A stretch of 64,000 bases of DNA from CAYRJD01 sp965205925. Its GTDB lineage: Bacteria; Actinomycetota; Acidimicrobiia; Acidimicrobiales; Poriferisodalaceae. Both the position numbers and the translations under genes were made by a program. This document shows, one piece after another, positions 56,941-64,000 of this stretch (position 1 is its first letter; each line of letters starts with the position of its first letter). Location of the stretch: NCBI GenBank assembly GCA_965205925.1, contig OZ242183.1, forward strand, positions 310,001 to 374,000, in the 5' to 3' direction. The notes below the pieces were generated by a model. It had not been told where the DNA came from and did no database searches. It was given only the letters and a program-made list of their open reading frames with translations.

Positions 56941-58221
56941 TTACGCTGCAAATCGCAGATACTGCTCGCGGCCTGGCCCAACGCAAACAAAGCGAATGGG
57001 CACACCAAGTTGACGTTCAATGAAACCTATGTAGTCCACGGCAGCCTTGGGCAGTTGCGCTCGCCCTGTAACAGCTGAGAGGTCGGTTTGCCAGCCGGGC
57101 AGTGTGGCATAAATTGGCTTGGCTCGATCGTGTAATGCTCTCAGGTGCGGAAGATATTCATAGCGCTGACCGTCCACTTCGTAGGCCACGCAAACCTTGA
57201 TGGTTTCTAGCTGATCAAGCACGTCAAGTTTCGTCAGCGCTATTTCGGTGCAAGCATTTAAGCGCACAGCTTGGCGTCCCATCACTGCATCAAACCAGCC
57301 GGTTCGGCGGCGGCGGCCGGTATTAGTGCCAAACTCTTTACCGGTTTCAACAAGATGGTCGCCAACCTCGTCAAACAACTCGGTAACGAACGGACCCGAA
57401 CCGACACGAGTCATATAAACCTTGGCAATCCCAATGACCTGATCAACAGCGCCGGGACCGATGCCCGAACCAACTAACGCGCTACCAGCCACCGGGTTAG
57501 ACGAGGTAACAAAAGGGTAGGTGCCATGATCGAGATCTAGAAAGGTGGCCTGAGCACCTTCAAACAGCACTCGTTCACCGGCGTGTAAGGCTTCGTGCAG
57601 CCAACCAACAGTGTCAGCCACCAGCGGCGTGATGTAGGGCGCCACTTCTTCGAGAAGCCGATCGGCCAGAGCAACAGGATCTATCGGATCGTGTTCGTAG
57701 AGCACGGTGAGAAGCTGATTGCGATCATCTAGTACCTGTTTGAGACGGTCCCGCAAGTGTTGCGGGCTGAGCAGATCTTCAACTCGCAAGCCCATACGTG
57801 CGGCTTTGTCGGCATACGCGGGGCCGATGCCACGCTTGGTGGTGCCGATCTTGTTATCGCCGCGTCGAGCTTCGGCTAACTCATCGATCAGTTGGTGATA
57901 TGGCAAAACCAGGTGAGCAGCAGGGCTGATCATCAGTCGACCGCAGTCGACTCCGCGATCTGTAAGCATTTTCAGTTCATCCAGCAGCACCCAAGGGTTG
58001 ACTACGACGCCGTTGCCGATGATCGGGGTTACATGTGGGTAGAGAACGCCGCTTGGGACCAGTTGCAAAGCAAAGGTTTCACCGTCAACCACAAGCGTGT
58101 GGCCTGCATTGTGGCCGCCTTGGTAGCGGACAACGTGCAGGCAATCTTTGGCGACCATGTCAACGATGCGACCTTTGCCCTCATCGCCCCACTGCAAACC
58201 CACCACTATTGACCCAGACAA
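56941..58221 (-). CDS. purA: Adenylosuccinate synthetase
   Basis: GTP-dependent enzyme linking IMP and aspartate, first step to AMP. 426 residues: VVGLQWGDEGKGRIVDMVAK (P-loop-like), QGGHNAGHTLVVDG, GTTKRGIGPAYADKAARMG, FEGAQATFLDLDHGTYPFVTSSNP, and TGRRRRTGWFDAV. It stands at the upstream end of the purine cluster and is followed (upstream) by the chaperone operon. Confidence 0.97.
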   Translation of the reverse strand: MSGSIVVGLQWGDEGKGRIVDMVAKDCLHVVRYQGGHNAGHTLVVDGETFALQLVPSGVLYPHVTPIIGNGVVVNPWVLLDELKMLTDRGVDCGRLMISPAAHLVLPYHQLIDELAEARRGDNKIGTTKRGIGPAYADKAARMGLRVEDLLSPQHLRDRLKQVLDDRNQLLTVLYEHDPIDPVALADRLLEEVAPYITPLVADTVGWLHEALHAGERVLFEGAQATFLDLDHGTYPFVTSSNPVAGSALVGSGIGPGAVDQVIGIAKVYMTRVGSGPFVTELFDEVGDHLVETGKEFGTNTGRRRRTGWFDAVMGRQAVRLNACTEIALTKLDVLDQLETIKVCVAYEVDGQRYEYLPHLRALHDRAKPIYATLPGWQTDLSAVTGRAQLPKAAVDYIGFIERQLGVPIRFVCVGPGREQYLRFAA

Positions 58222-58320
58222 TTTTTACTCCGCTGTTAGCTGCTCCGGCAGACGGCTTCGCAACACATCGCGCAGCGTGCGGTGGTATTGCCAGCTAATT
58301 CTAGCCTGCTCGTCAAAGAG

Positions 58321-58698
58321 CTACTTGCCTAGACGACTAGGTGGCAGTGGCACAAATCCAGGTGGTGGCTTCCGGTTGGCTTGTGCGGTGGCTTGCTGTG
58401 CAACCTGTTGAGCCTTGGCAAGACGTGCTTTGAGAGTGGTGACACGCGCTTCTAGCACGAGCACCCGTTTTACTCCCGCCAGATTCAACCCTTCCGCTGT
58501 TAGCTCAACAATGCGTAAAAGGGTTGCAATGTCTCGCTCGCTATAGCGGCGGCTACCGCCAGCGGTGCGGATCGGCTCCAACAGTCCCTTACGCTCATAG
58601 ATGCGCAACGTTTGGGCATGTACTCCGGCAAGCTCCGCGGCTACAGAAATGACGTAGACCGCATGTGTGGAGTCGGGATTGCGTTCTGATTCGGCCAT
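58321..58698 (-). CDS. hspR: HspR-type MerR family heat-shock repressor
   Basis: 125-residue MerR-fold repressor of the dnaK operon. The winged helix-turn-helix is VISVAAELAGVHAQTLRIYERKGLLEPIRTAGGSRRYSE, with a coiled-coil dimer helix and Pro-rich C-terminus. It is last in a dnaK-grpE-dnaJ-hspR operon, the usual actinobacterial order. A HAIR-like operator lies upstream of dnaK, so it should repress its own transcription, probably with DnaK as co-repressor. Confidence 0.93.
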   Translation of the reverse strand: MAESERNPDSTHAVYVISVAAELAGVHAQTLRIYERKGLLEPIRTAGGSRRYSERDIATLLRIVELTAEGLNLAGVKRVLVLEARVTTLKARLAKAQQVAQQATAQANRKPPPGFVPLPPSRLGK

Positions 58699-58710
58699 TA
58701 CATACCCGTC

Positions 58711-59730
58711 TTACAAGGTTGTCTTGCGGGATTTGCCTGAGCTGGTTGACTTTGTGTCAGCAGTATCAGCTGGATCAAGCTCCGCCAATCTCGTAACCAG
58801 CTCCCGTTCGGAGCGCGAGAGTTTTTTGGGCACTTTTATATCTGTAGTTACCAGCAGGTCGCCCGTCTTTTTGGCTGTCTTAACTCCACGCCCCTTCACT
58901 CGAAAAGTGGCACCCGATTGAGTCCCCGCTGGGACTTTCAGCGTAACAATGGCACCATCAAAGGTTTGTATCTTCAGGTCGTCGCCTAGCGCTGCCTGCG
59001 GATAAGTAATCGGCACCTTCATCGTCAAATTGACGCCCTTGCGACTGAACACGGGATCTGGTTTTACTTCAACCACCACATACAGGTCGCCGCTTGGTCC
59101 GCCATTGCGACCAGCACCGCCTTTACCCGCAAGTCGGATGCGTTGGCCGTTGTTCACACCAGATGGAATGCGAACATTCACTCGTCGATTCGAGGAGATG
59201 CTGGCACCGTTAGCTGGGTCGGCACCCAAAGTGATTGTGGTGGTTAAGCCGCTAACGGCATCTCGAAAAGACAGGCTTATACGAGATTCAAGGTCAACAC
59301 CTTTCATCGCGAAGTTGGCCTGTCCAGGACCACCAGACCTTGAGCCTGGCCCAGGACCGCCGAAAAGGTTTCTAAAAATATGTCCTAAATCTGTATCACC
59401 AAGGTCGCTCATGTCGCCGGCGTAGGTGGTGCGGGTGTAGCCGCTCGGACCCGAAGCATGACCGCGACCGCCGCCAGGCGCAGTTGAGTAGGCACCCGCC
59501 GCTCCTAGCCTGCGCGCTTCGTCATATTCTTTTCGCTTGTCTGCGGATCCGACGACCGCATAGGCGGAAGAGATTTGCTTAAACCGCTCCTCGTTTCCGT
59601 CCGTTGCATCGGGGTGATGTTTGCGGGCGAGTTTGCGGTACGCCTTCGTTATTTCTTTGTCGGTGGCTTTTGGCTTAACACCGAGTACTGCGTAGTAGTC
59701 GGTGTCGAACCACTCGCGAGACGGTGGCAT
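58711..59730 (-). CDS. dnaJ: DnaJ-family co-chaperone (type II, no zinc finger)
   Basis: 339-residue J-domain protein. The J domain is YYAVLGVKPKATDKEITKAY with HPD at H39-D41, then a Gly/Phe/Ser-rich linker (70-130) and two beta-sandwich CTD domains. There are no CxxCxGxG zinc-finger repeats, so it is type II (CbpA-like). It stimulates DnaK ATPase. It lies between grpE (3 bp) and hspR (12 bp). Confidence 0.94.
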   Translation of the reverse strand: MPPSREWFDTDYYAVLGVKPKATDKEITKAYRKLARKHHPDATDGNEERFKQISSAYAVVGSADKRKEYDEARRLGAAGAYSTAPGGGRGHASGPSGYTRTTYAGDMSDLGDTDLGHIFRNLFGGPGPGSRSGGPGQANFAMKGVDLESRISLSFRDAVSGLTTTITLGADPANGASISSNRRVNVRIPSGVNNGQRIRLAGKGGAGRNGGPSGDLYVVVEVKPDPVFSRKGVNLTMKVPITYPQAALGDDLKIQTFDGAIVTLKVPAGTQSGATFRVKGRGVKTAKKTGDLLVTTDIKVPKKLSRSERELVTRLAELDPADTADTKSTSSGKSRKTTL

Positions 59731-59733
59731 TCG

Positions 59734-60333
59734 TTATTTCTCGTCAGCGGGATCTTTTCGCTGCCCCACCTTCACCATTGAAGCACGCAATACCTGACCA
59801 TTGAATCGGTAGCCGGTACGGAACTCTTCAGTAACGACTTGCTCGTCTGACTCGGAGTGCTCGGCACCATCACCGGGTTCGTTGGAAACGGCCTCGTGCT
59901 CATTTGGATCAAACACCGCACCCATCACGTCGATGCGTTTCAAACCGGCTTTACCCAAAGCCTGCAGCAATGCTTGCGCTATGGGGGTTACCTCGCTTGA
60001 ACCCTGTAGGGCAGCTGCATCACACGCATCAAGCACCGGCAGCAATGACTCGACCACCAGGCTCACACCTTTGTCGATTTGAGCTTGACGCTCATTCGCG
60101 TTACGCCGCTTGAAGTTTTGATAATCCGCTTGAGCTCGCTGAAGTTGATCCAGGTATTCGTCGCGCTCAGTCGTTGCTTGTAAGAGGGCCTGTTCGGCCG
60201 GGCTGACAGTGGGCGCAGAGTCGTCGGTCACTGGGCTTGTAGACGCTGAACTAGCAGCTCCGGGCGCAGGAGAACCCGGCTGGCCTGGTTGGTCAGTAGC
60301 AGGCTGACTGGACGGGGAGTTTTTTTCGCTCAC
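59734..60333 (-). CDS. grpE: GrpE nucleotide exchange factor
   Basis: DnaK nucleotide exchange factor, 199 residues. A disordered Ser/Pro-rich N-terminus, then a long coiled coil (YLDQLQRAQADYQNFKRRNANERQ), LLPVLDACDAAAL, and the C-terminal beta domain FDPNEHEAVSNEPGDG. The stop codon of dnaK overlaps its start by 4 bp. Confidence 0.95.
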   Translation of the reverse strand: MSEKNSPSSQPATDQPGQPGSPAPGAASSASTSPVTDDSAPTVSPAEQALLQATTERDEYLDQLQRAQADYQNFKRRNANERQAQIDKGVSLVVESLLPVLDACDAAALQGSSEVTPIAQALLQALGKAGLKRIDVMGAVFDPNEHEAVSNEPGDGAEHSESDEQVVTEEFRTGYRFNGQVLRASMVKVGQRKDPADEK

Positions 60334-62174
60334 TGATCTTCGTCAACAATCTCAGCATCAATCACGTCGTCTTCGTTCTCGTCATCGGCGCTAGTTCCGT
60401 TGTCTCCATCCGCACCGGTGGTGCTTTGATCTGAGGCTGCGGCTCGCTCGTACATTTTTTGGCTTAGCTCTTGGCTTACCTGCGACAGCATTTCCATGGT
60501 TCGGTTGACCTCATCATCATCCTCACCCTTAAGAGCGTCATTGACATTTTCGATAGCCGACATCACAGGGGCCTTCTCATCATCGCTCAAGTTGTCGTCT
60601 TGGTCGGTCAGCAACTTTTGCGTCTGATACACCAGCGACTCAGCCTTGTTGCGAGTCTCTGCTGCTTCACGGCGCTGGCGATCTTCCTCGGCATGTGATT
60701 GCGCATCGGACACCATCTTGTCGATCTCATCAGAGCTCAACGACGACTGGCCGGTGATGGTGATCGTCTGTTTCTTGCCAGTGGCTTTGTCGGTTGCGGA
60801 CACATGCACAATTCCGTTGGCATCGATGTCAAAGATCACCTCTATCTGAGGCACACCACGGGGCGCGGGTGGCAGATCGGACAGATGGAACTTGCCGAGA
60901 GTTTTGTTGCCTGACGCCATCTCACGCTCACCTTGCAGCACATGAATCTCTACAGACGATTGCATGTCATCGGCGGTGGTAAAGATCTCCGATCGTTTGG
61001 TGGGAATGGTCGTGTTGCGTTCAATCAGGCGAGTCATCACACTGCCTTTTGTTTCGATGCCCAAACTCAGCGGCGTCACGTCTAGCAACAGCACGTCCTT
61101 GACCTCACCCTTGAGAACGCCCGCCTGAATCGCCGCACCTACCGCCACGACCTCATCGGCGTTGACGCCCTTATGGGCTTCTTTGCCAGTCATCTCTTTG
61201 ACTAGCTCTTGCACCGCTGGCATGCGAGTAGAGCCGCCAACCAAGATCACGTGATCGATTTTCGATTTGTCAAGATCTGCGTCTTTGATGGCTTGCTCGA
61301 ATGGTCCACGACAACGGCCAAGCAGGTCAGACGTGAGGTCTTGAAACTTTGCTCGATTGAGTTCGTAGTCCAGGTGCAACGGGCCACTGTCGGTCGCTGT
61401 GATGAACGGCAGATTTATCTGTGCCGATTGGCGCGACGACAAATCTTTCTTGGCTTGTTCGGCCGCTTCTTTGAGACGCTGGCTGGCCATTGCATCTTTA
61501 CCTAGATCAACACCGTGGTCACCTTTAAACGAAGTCACAAGCCAGTTAACGACGGCTTGATCCCAGTCGTCGCCGCCTAGTTTGGTGTCACCAGCAGTGG
61601 ATTTCACCTCGAACACACCGTCACCGATCTCTAGCACAGAGACATCGAAAGTTCCGCCTCCTAGGTCAAAGACCAGGATGGTTTGATCCTGGTTTTCCTT
61701 GTCTAATCCGTAAGCCAAGGCCGCCGCGGTCGGCTCGTTGATGATGCGTAGCACTTCCAGGCCAGCAATCTGACCGGCTTCTTTGGTAGCAGTACGTTGA
61801 GCATCGTCAAAATAGGCCGGCACCGTAACGACAGCCTGTGTCACCTCGTCACCGAGGTATTGCTCAGCGTCTTTCTTCAGCTTTTGCAGCACACGGGCTG
61901 AGATTTCCTGCGGCTTGTATGTCTTGTCGTCAATCTTGATATTCCAGTTAGTACCCACGTGGCGCTTTACCGATGCAACCGTGCGGTCTGGATTGGTTAC
62001 GGCTTGCCGCTTAGCGGGCTCACCGATCAACACCTCACCACTTTTTGAGATTGCGACAACTGACGGTGTCGTGCGGTCACCTTCTGCGTTGGCAATGACT
62101 ATGGGTTCGCCACCCTCCATCGCTGCCACCACAGAGTTGGTGGTTCCGAGGTCTATTCCTACTGCTTTAGACAT
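60330..62174 (-). CDS. dnaK: Hsp70 chaperone DnaK
   Basis: ATP-dependent Hsp70, 614 residues from ATG 62174, which follows a GGAG. Signatures are AVGIDLGTTNSVVAAMEGG, VPAYFDDAQR, INEPTAAALAYGLDK, VFDLGGGTFDVSVLEIG, LVGGSTRMPAVQELV, and the substrate-binding DVTPLSLGIETKG. The C-terminus ends in DAEIVDED. First gene of the heat-shock operon; a promoter and HAIR-like operator lie 80-105 bp upstream. Confidence 0.98.
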   Translation of the reverse strand: MSKAVGIDLGTTNSVVAAMEGGEPIVIANAEGDRTTPSVVAISKSGEVLIGEPAKRQAVTNPDRTVASVKRHVGTNWNIKIDDKTYKPQEISARVLQKLKKDAEQYLGDEVTQAVVTVPAYFDDAQRTATKEAGQIAGLEVLRIINEPTAAALAYGLDKENQDQTILVFDLGGGTFDVSVLEIGDGVFEVKSTAGDTKLGGDDWDQAVVNWLVTSFKGDHGVDLGKDAMASQRLKEAAEQAKKDLSSRQSAQINLPFITATDSGPLHLDYELNRAKFQDLTSDLLGRCRGPFEQAIKDADLDKSKIDHVILVGGSTRMPAVQELVKEMTGKEAHKGVNADEVVAVGAAIQAGVLKGEVKDVLLLDVTPLSLGIETKGSVMTRLIERNTTIPTKRSEIFTTADDMQSSVEIHVLQGEREMASGNKTLGKFHLSDLPPAPRGVPQIEVIFDIDANGIVHVSATDKATGKKQTITITGQSSLSSDEIDKMVSDAQSHAEEDRQRREAAETRNKAESLVYQTQKLLTDQDDNLSDDEKAPVMSAIENVNDALKGEDDDEVNRTMEMLSQVSQELSQKMYERAAASDQSTTGADGDNGTSADDENEDDVIDAEIVDEDQ

Positions 62175-62198
62175 TTTTCTTGCTCCATTTATTTGCTT

Positions 62199-62218
62199 AT
62201 TTACTGACATTTACTGAC
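62199..62218. repeat. Perfect 10-bp tandem duplication in the dnaK leader
   Basis: ATTTACTGAC occurs at 62199-62208 and 62209-62218, in the untranslated leader of dnaK. Confidence 0.85.
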
Positions 62219-62249
62219 TTTGGCCTGTAAATGATTTGCTATAAAGAGC

Positions 62250-62278
62250 AGTATATAAGTTGAGTGTGGTATTCACAA
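62250..62278 (-). promoter_or_regulatory. sigma-A-type promoter of the dnaK operon
   Basis: On the minus strand TTGTGA (at 62273-62278) and TATACT (at 62250-62255) are separated by exactly 17 bp. The HAIR-like element overlaps the -35 and spacer, so repressor binding would block RNA polymerase. Confidence 0.65.
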
Positions 62279-62279
62279 C
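62259..62279. promoter_or_regulatory. HAIR-like HspR operator
   Basis: GTTGAGT-N7-TCACAAC matches the HAIR layout CTTGAGT-N7-ACTCAAG: the left arm agrees at 6 of 7 bases and the right at 4 of 7. A further half-site CTTGAGA lies at 62288-62294. Spacing and position over the dnaK promoter support it. Confidence 0.6.
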
Positions 62280-62325
62280 TTTAGATGCTTGAGATCCACT
62301 TGATGATTGCCGCTAGGTTTCTAAG

Positions 62326-63042
62326 GTGCGAACACTTCTGCTGCTGCGGCATGGACAAAGCCAATGGAACTTAGAAAATCGGTTCACCGGCTGGCATGAC
62401 ATTGGCCTGTCAGAACGGGGGCAAACCGAAGCGCGCCAAGCCGGTGAGGCAATAGTTGCGGCTGGTTTAAGACCGACCGTGGTGCACACCTCGCTACTGG
62501 TACGCGCGATCGCCACTGCCAACGAGACGCTGGCAGTGTTGGGTCGATTGTGGATACCTGTGCGACGTGACTGGCGTCTAAACGAACGGCATTACGGCGC
62601 TTTGACAGGACTGAACAAGGCCGAAACTGCCGAGCAGCACGGTGAAGAGCAGGTTCATATTTGGCGACGTAGCTACGCAGTGGCGCCGCCGCCAATGGAA
62701 GACGATCACCCATATCTGGGACAATTGATTGACGATCGCTACGCCGGCCTAAGCGAGGCTGCCCAACTGGTTCGAACGGAGTGTCTGGCTGACGTGGTTA
62801 CGCGAATTCAGCCTTGGTGGCAAGAAGCTGCCGCCACGGATTTGTTAGCGGGAGAAACCGTGCTGGTAGCCGCTCACGGAAACAGCCTGCGGGCACTTGT
62901 GAAGATGCTTGATGAAATACCTGACGACAAAATTTCAGACCTGAACATTCCCACCGGTGTGCCGCTGGTGTACGAGCTGGACGAAAACTTGATGCCAGCG
63001 CAAAAGGTCAGCATCGAGCAGCGCTATTTGCCGGTTGGTTAG
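62326..63042 (+). CDS. gpmA: 2,3-bisphosphoglycerate-dependent phosphoglycerate mutase
   Basis: Glycolytic interconversion of 3- and 2-phosphoglycerate. 238 residues: TLLLLRHGQSQWNLENRFTGWHDIGLSERG (phospho-His 9 region), then TSLLVRAIATANETL, WRLNERHYGALTGLNKAETAE, and VLVAAHGNSLRALVKML (second His). GTG start. In several Actinobacteria it lies near the mshA region; here it is instead divergent from dnaK. Confidence 0.96.
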   Translation: MRTLLLLRHGQSQWNLENRFTGWHDIGLSERGQTEARQAGEAIVAAGLRPTVVHTSLLVRAIATANETLAVLGRLWIPVRRDWRLNERHYGALTGLNKAETAEQHGEEQVHIWRRSYAVAPPPMEDDHPYLGQLIDDRYAGLSEAAQLVRTECLADVVTRIQPWWQEAAATDLLAGETVLVAAHGNSLRALVKMLDEIPDDKISDLNIPTGVPLVYELDENLMPAQKVSIEQRYLPVG

Positions 63043-63052
63043 CAAATAGCGT

Positions 63053-63394
63053 CTAAAGCGCGTCTAGTCCACGCTCGTCTGTGCGGATACGAACAACTGA
63101 GTCAACGTCTGTAATCCACACCTTGCCGTCACCGATTCGTTCGGTTCGCGCGGCGGCAACGATCTGCTCACACACCTGATCGGCAAGGTTGGCGGCCACC
63201 AGCACCTCCACTCGCAGCTTCGGAATGAAATCCACGTGATACTCCGTGCCTCGGTAGGTCTCGGTATGTCCGCCCTGGCGTCCAAACCCTCGCACTTCAG
63301 ATGCGGTTACCCCCGACACGTCAAGATCACGCAGCGACTCGATCACCGCTTCCAGACGATGAGGCTTGATGACTGCGGTCACAAGCTTGATCAT
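63053..63394 (-). CDS. PII nitrogen regulatory protein
   Basis: 113-residue PII signal protein. KLVTAVIKPHRLEAVIESL at the start, then GFGRQGGHTETYRGTEYHVDF with the modified T-loop tyrosine (Y52), and the C-terminal IGDGKVWITDVDSVVRIRTDERG. The ATG at 63394 is chosen for its GGAGAAG site. No ammonium transporter amtB or glnD is adjacent within the window, so its partner is unknown. Confidence 0.95.
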   Translation of the reverse strand: MIKLVTAVIKPHRLEAVIESLRDLDVSGVTASEVRGFGRQGGHTETYRGTEYHVDFIPKLRVEVLVAANLADQVCEQIVAAARTERIGDGKVWITDVDSVVRIRTDERGLDAL

Positions 63395-63503
63395 GATCTT
63401 CTCCTGTCGGTTTGTGTGCGGCCAACCAGCAGCAAGCCTGCCAGCCAAGTCGTTATTTAACTCCAACGCAAACCTGTTAGCACCGTCACGCGCACGCTGC
63501 CTT

Positions 63504-63525
63504 GACTTAAGTCGGACTTAAGTTG
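63504..63525. repeat. 11-bp tandem pair of palindromes upstream of a CNB gene
   Basis: GACTTAAGTCG (63504-63514) is followed by GACTTAAGTTG (63515-63525). Each contains the palindrome ACTTAAGT, so two operator-like sites sit 11 bp apart, one DNA turn. TTGACT at 63502-63507 overlaps the first as a possible -35. Confidence 0.7.
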
Positions 63526-63559
63526 GAGGAGAACCTCAACCGCGCGCTAGATTGCCAGC

Positions 63560-63991
63560 ATGGCTGCCAAACACAGAATTGATCAACTCCACAAAGTGGA
63601 CCTGTTCTCAACTTGTAGCAAACGAGAACTTGAAAAAATCGCTCAGATGGCTGAAGAGATCACCATCCCAGCCGGCAAGGCTCTGCTAGAACAAGGAACC
63701 TCAGGCCAAAAGGCTCGCGAGGCGTATGTAATCGTTAAGGGCAGTGTGACCGTGCGACGCAACGGACGCAAGATCGCTGAACTGGGTCCGGGTGAATCGG
63801 TTGGAGAGATGGCGTTGTTTGATGACGGGCCACGCACTGCGACGGTGGTCTCAGCAACCGACTTGACCGTGTTGGTGCTGCAGCGCCAACAGATGCTGGG
63901 GTTAGTTGATGAGATGCCTGCGCTGGCATCGAAGATGATGCAAGAACTTGCCCGCCGTTTACGCGAATCCAATCGCAAGCTTTACGGCTAA
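63560..63991 (+). CDS. Stand-alone cyclic nucleotide-binding domain protein
   Basis: 143-residue Crp-type cNMP-binding domain with no DNA-binding or channel domain. Beta-barrel motifs are FSTCSKRELEKIAQ, ITIPAGKALLEQG, AYVIVKGSVTVRRNG, and the phosphate-binding cassette GESVGEMALFDDGPRTATV. The C-terminal helix is RRLRESNRKLYG. It may sense cAMP or act as a small partner protein; the function is unknown. It follows a gap carrying a tandem palindrome. Confidence 0.9.
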   Translation: MAAKHRIDQLHKVDLFSTCSKRELEKIAQMAEEITIPAGKALLEQGTSGQKAREAYVIVKGSVTVRRNGRKIAELGPGESVGEMALFDDGPRTATVVSATDLTVLVLQRQQMLGLVDEMPALASKMMQELARRLRESNRKLYG

Positions 63992-64000
63992 CCCAGGCCG

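Overview
This 64 kb window is a gene-dense chromosomal segment with no insertion sequence, phage, CRISPR array or rRNA. The gene set points to an actinobacterium: a mycothiol glycosyltransferase (MshA) beside a YbjN protein, a WhiB regulator, a dnaK-grpE-dnaJ-hspR operon, a cytochrome c oxidase with a cytochrome-c-fused subunit II, ClpS followed by a DUF2017 protein, and oligoribonuclease. The moderate GC, the b6-type split cytochrome b and the way the respiratory genes are arranged suggest class Acidimicrobiia. That placement is an inference, because no rRNA is present.

Layout. 1-7.1 kb: a minus-strand respiratory operon running from a small membrane protein through a two-cluster ferredoxin, split cytochrome b, Rieske protein, diheme cytochrome c and a membrane protein into nuoA (cut by the window edge), with a divergent monoheme cytochrome c. 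7.2-13.4 kb: tetrapyrrole genes hemA-hemC-hemD-hemL (no hemB), a SAM hydrolase, a 29-residue membrane peptide and proC. 13.4-20 kb: a seven-copy 24-bp minisatellite, ybjN, mshA, a MoaD-type carrier, a histidine phosphatase, tRNA-Lys, dut and a potassium channel. 20-27.6 kb: orn, an MBL hydrolase, whiB, a TlpA/CcdA pair, a poly-gamma-glutamate hydrolase-like gene, pdxH, paired crcB genes and serS. 27.6-37.2 kb: the terminal oxidase operon (ctaC, ctaD, ctaE, subunit IV), preceded in the same transcript by an oxidase-like module that lacks metal ligands, then divergent ctaB and ctaA. 37.3-45.5 kb: clpS, DUF2017, tRNA-Glu, an RDD protein, a two-component system, a Nudix hydrolase, rpmB, rpmG, a YcaQ-type glycosylase, tRNA-Asp, tRNA-Phe and malic enzyme. 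45.6-58.2 kb: a purine cluster (purA, D, E, B, C, S, Q; then L, F, M) with pyrE. 58.3-64 kb: the hspR-dnaJ-grpE-dnaK chaperone operon, gpmA, a PII protein and a cyclic-nucleotide-binding protein.

The genes together make an aerobic respiratory chain (complex I start, a b6/bc-type complex, aa3 oxidase, heme A synthesis, heme precursor supply, cytochrome c thiol handling) next to a near-complete IMP/AMP pathway.

Two things stand out. First, the oxidase operon starts with a CtaD paralogue in which all six histidine ligands and the active-site tyrosine are replaced, followed by a similarly degenerate subunit III-like protein and a third membrane protein. Second, short tandem duplications (about 10-32 bp) recur at gene junctions across the window, several of them duplicating an ancestral overlapping stop/start codon.
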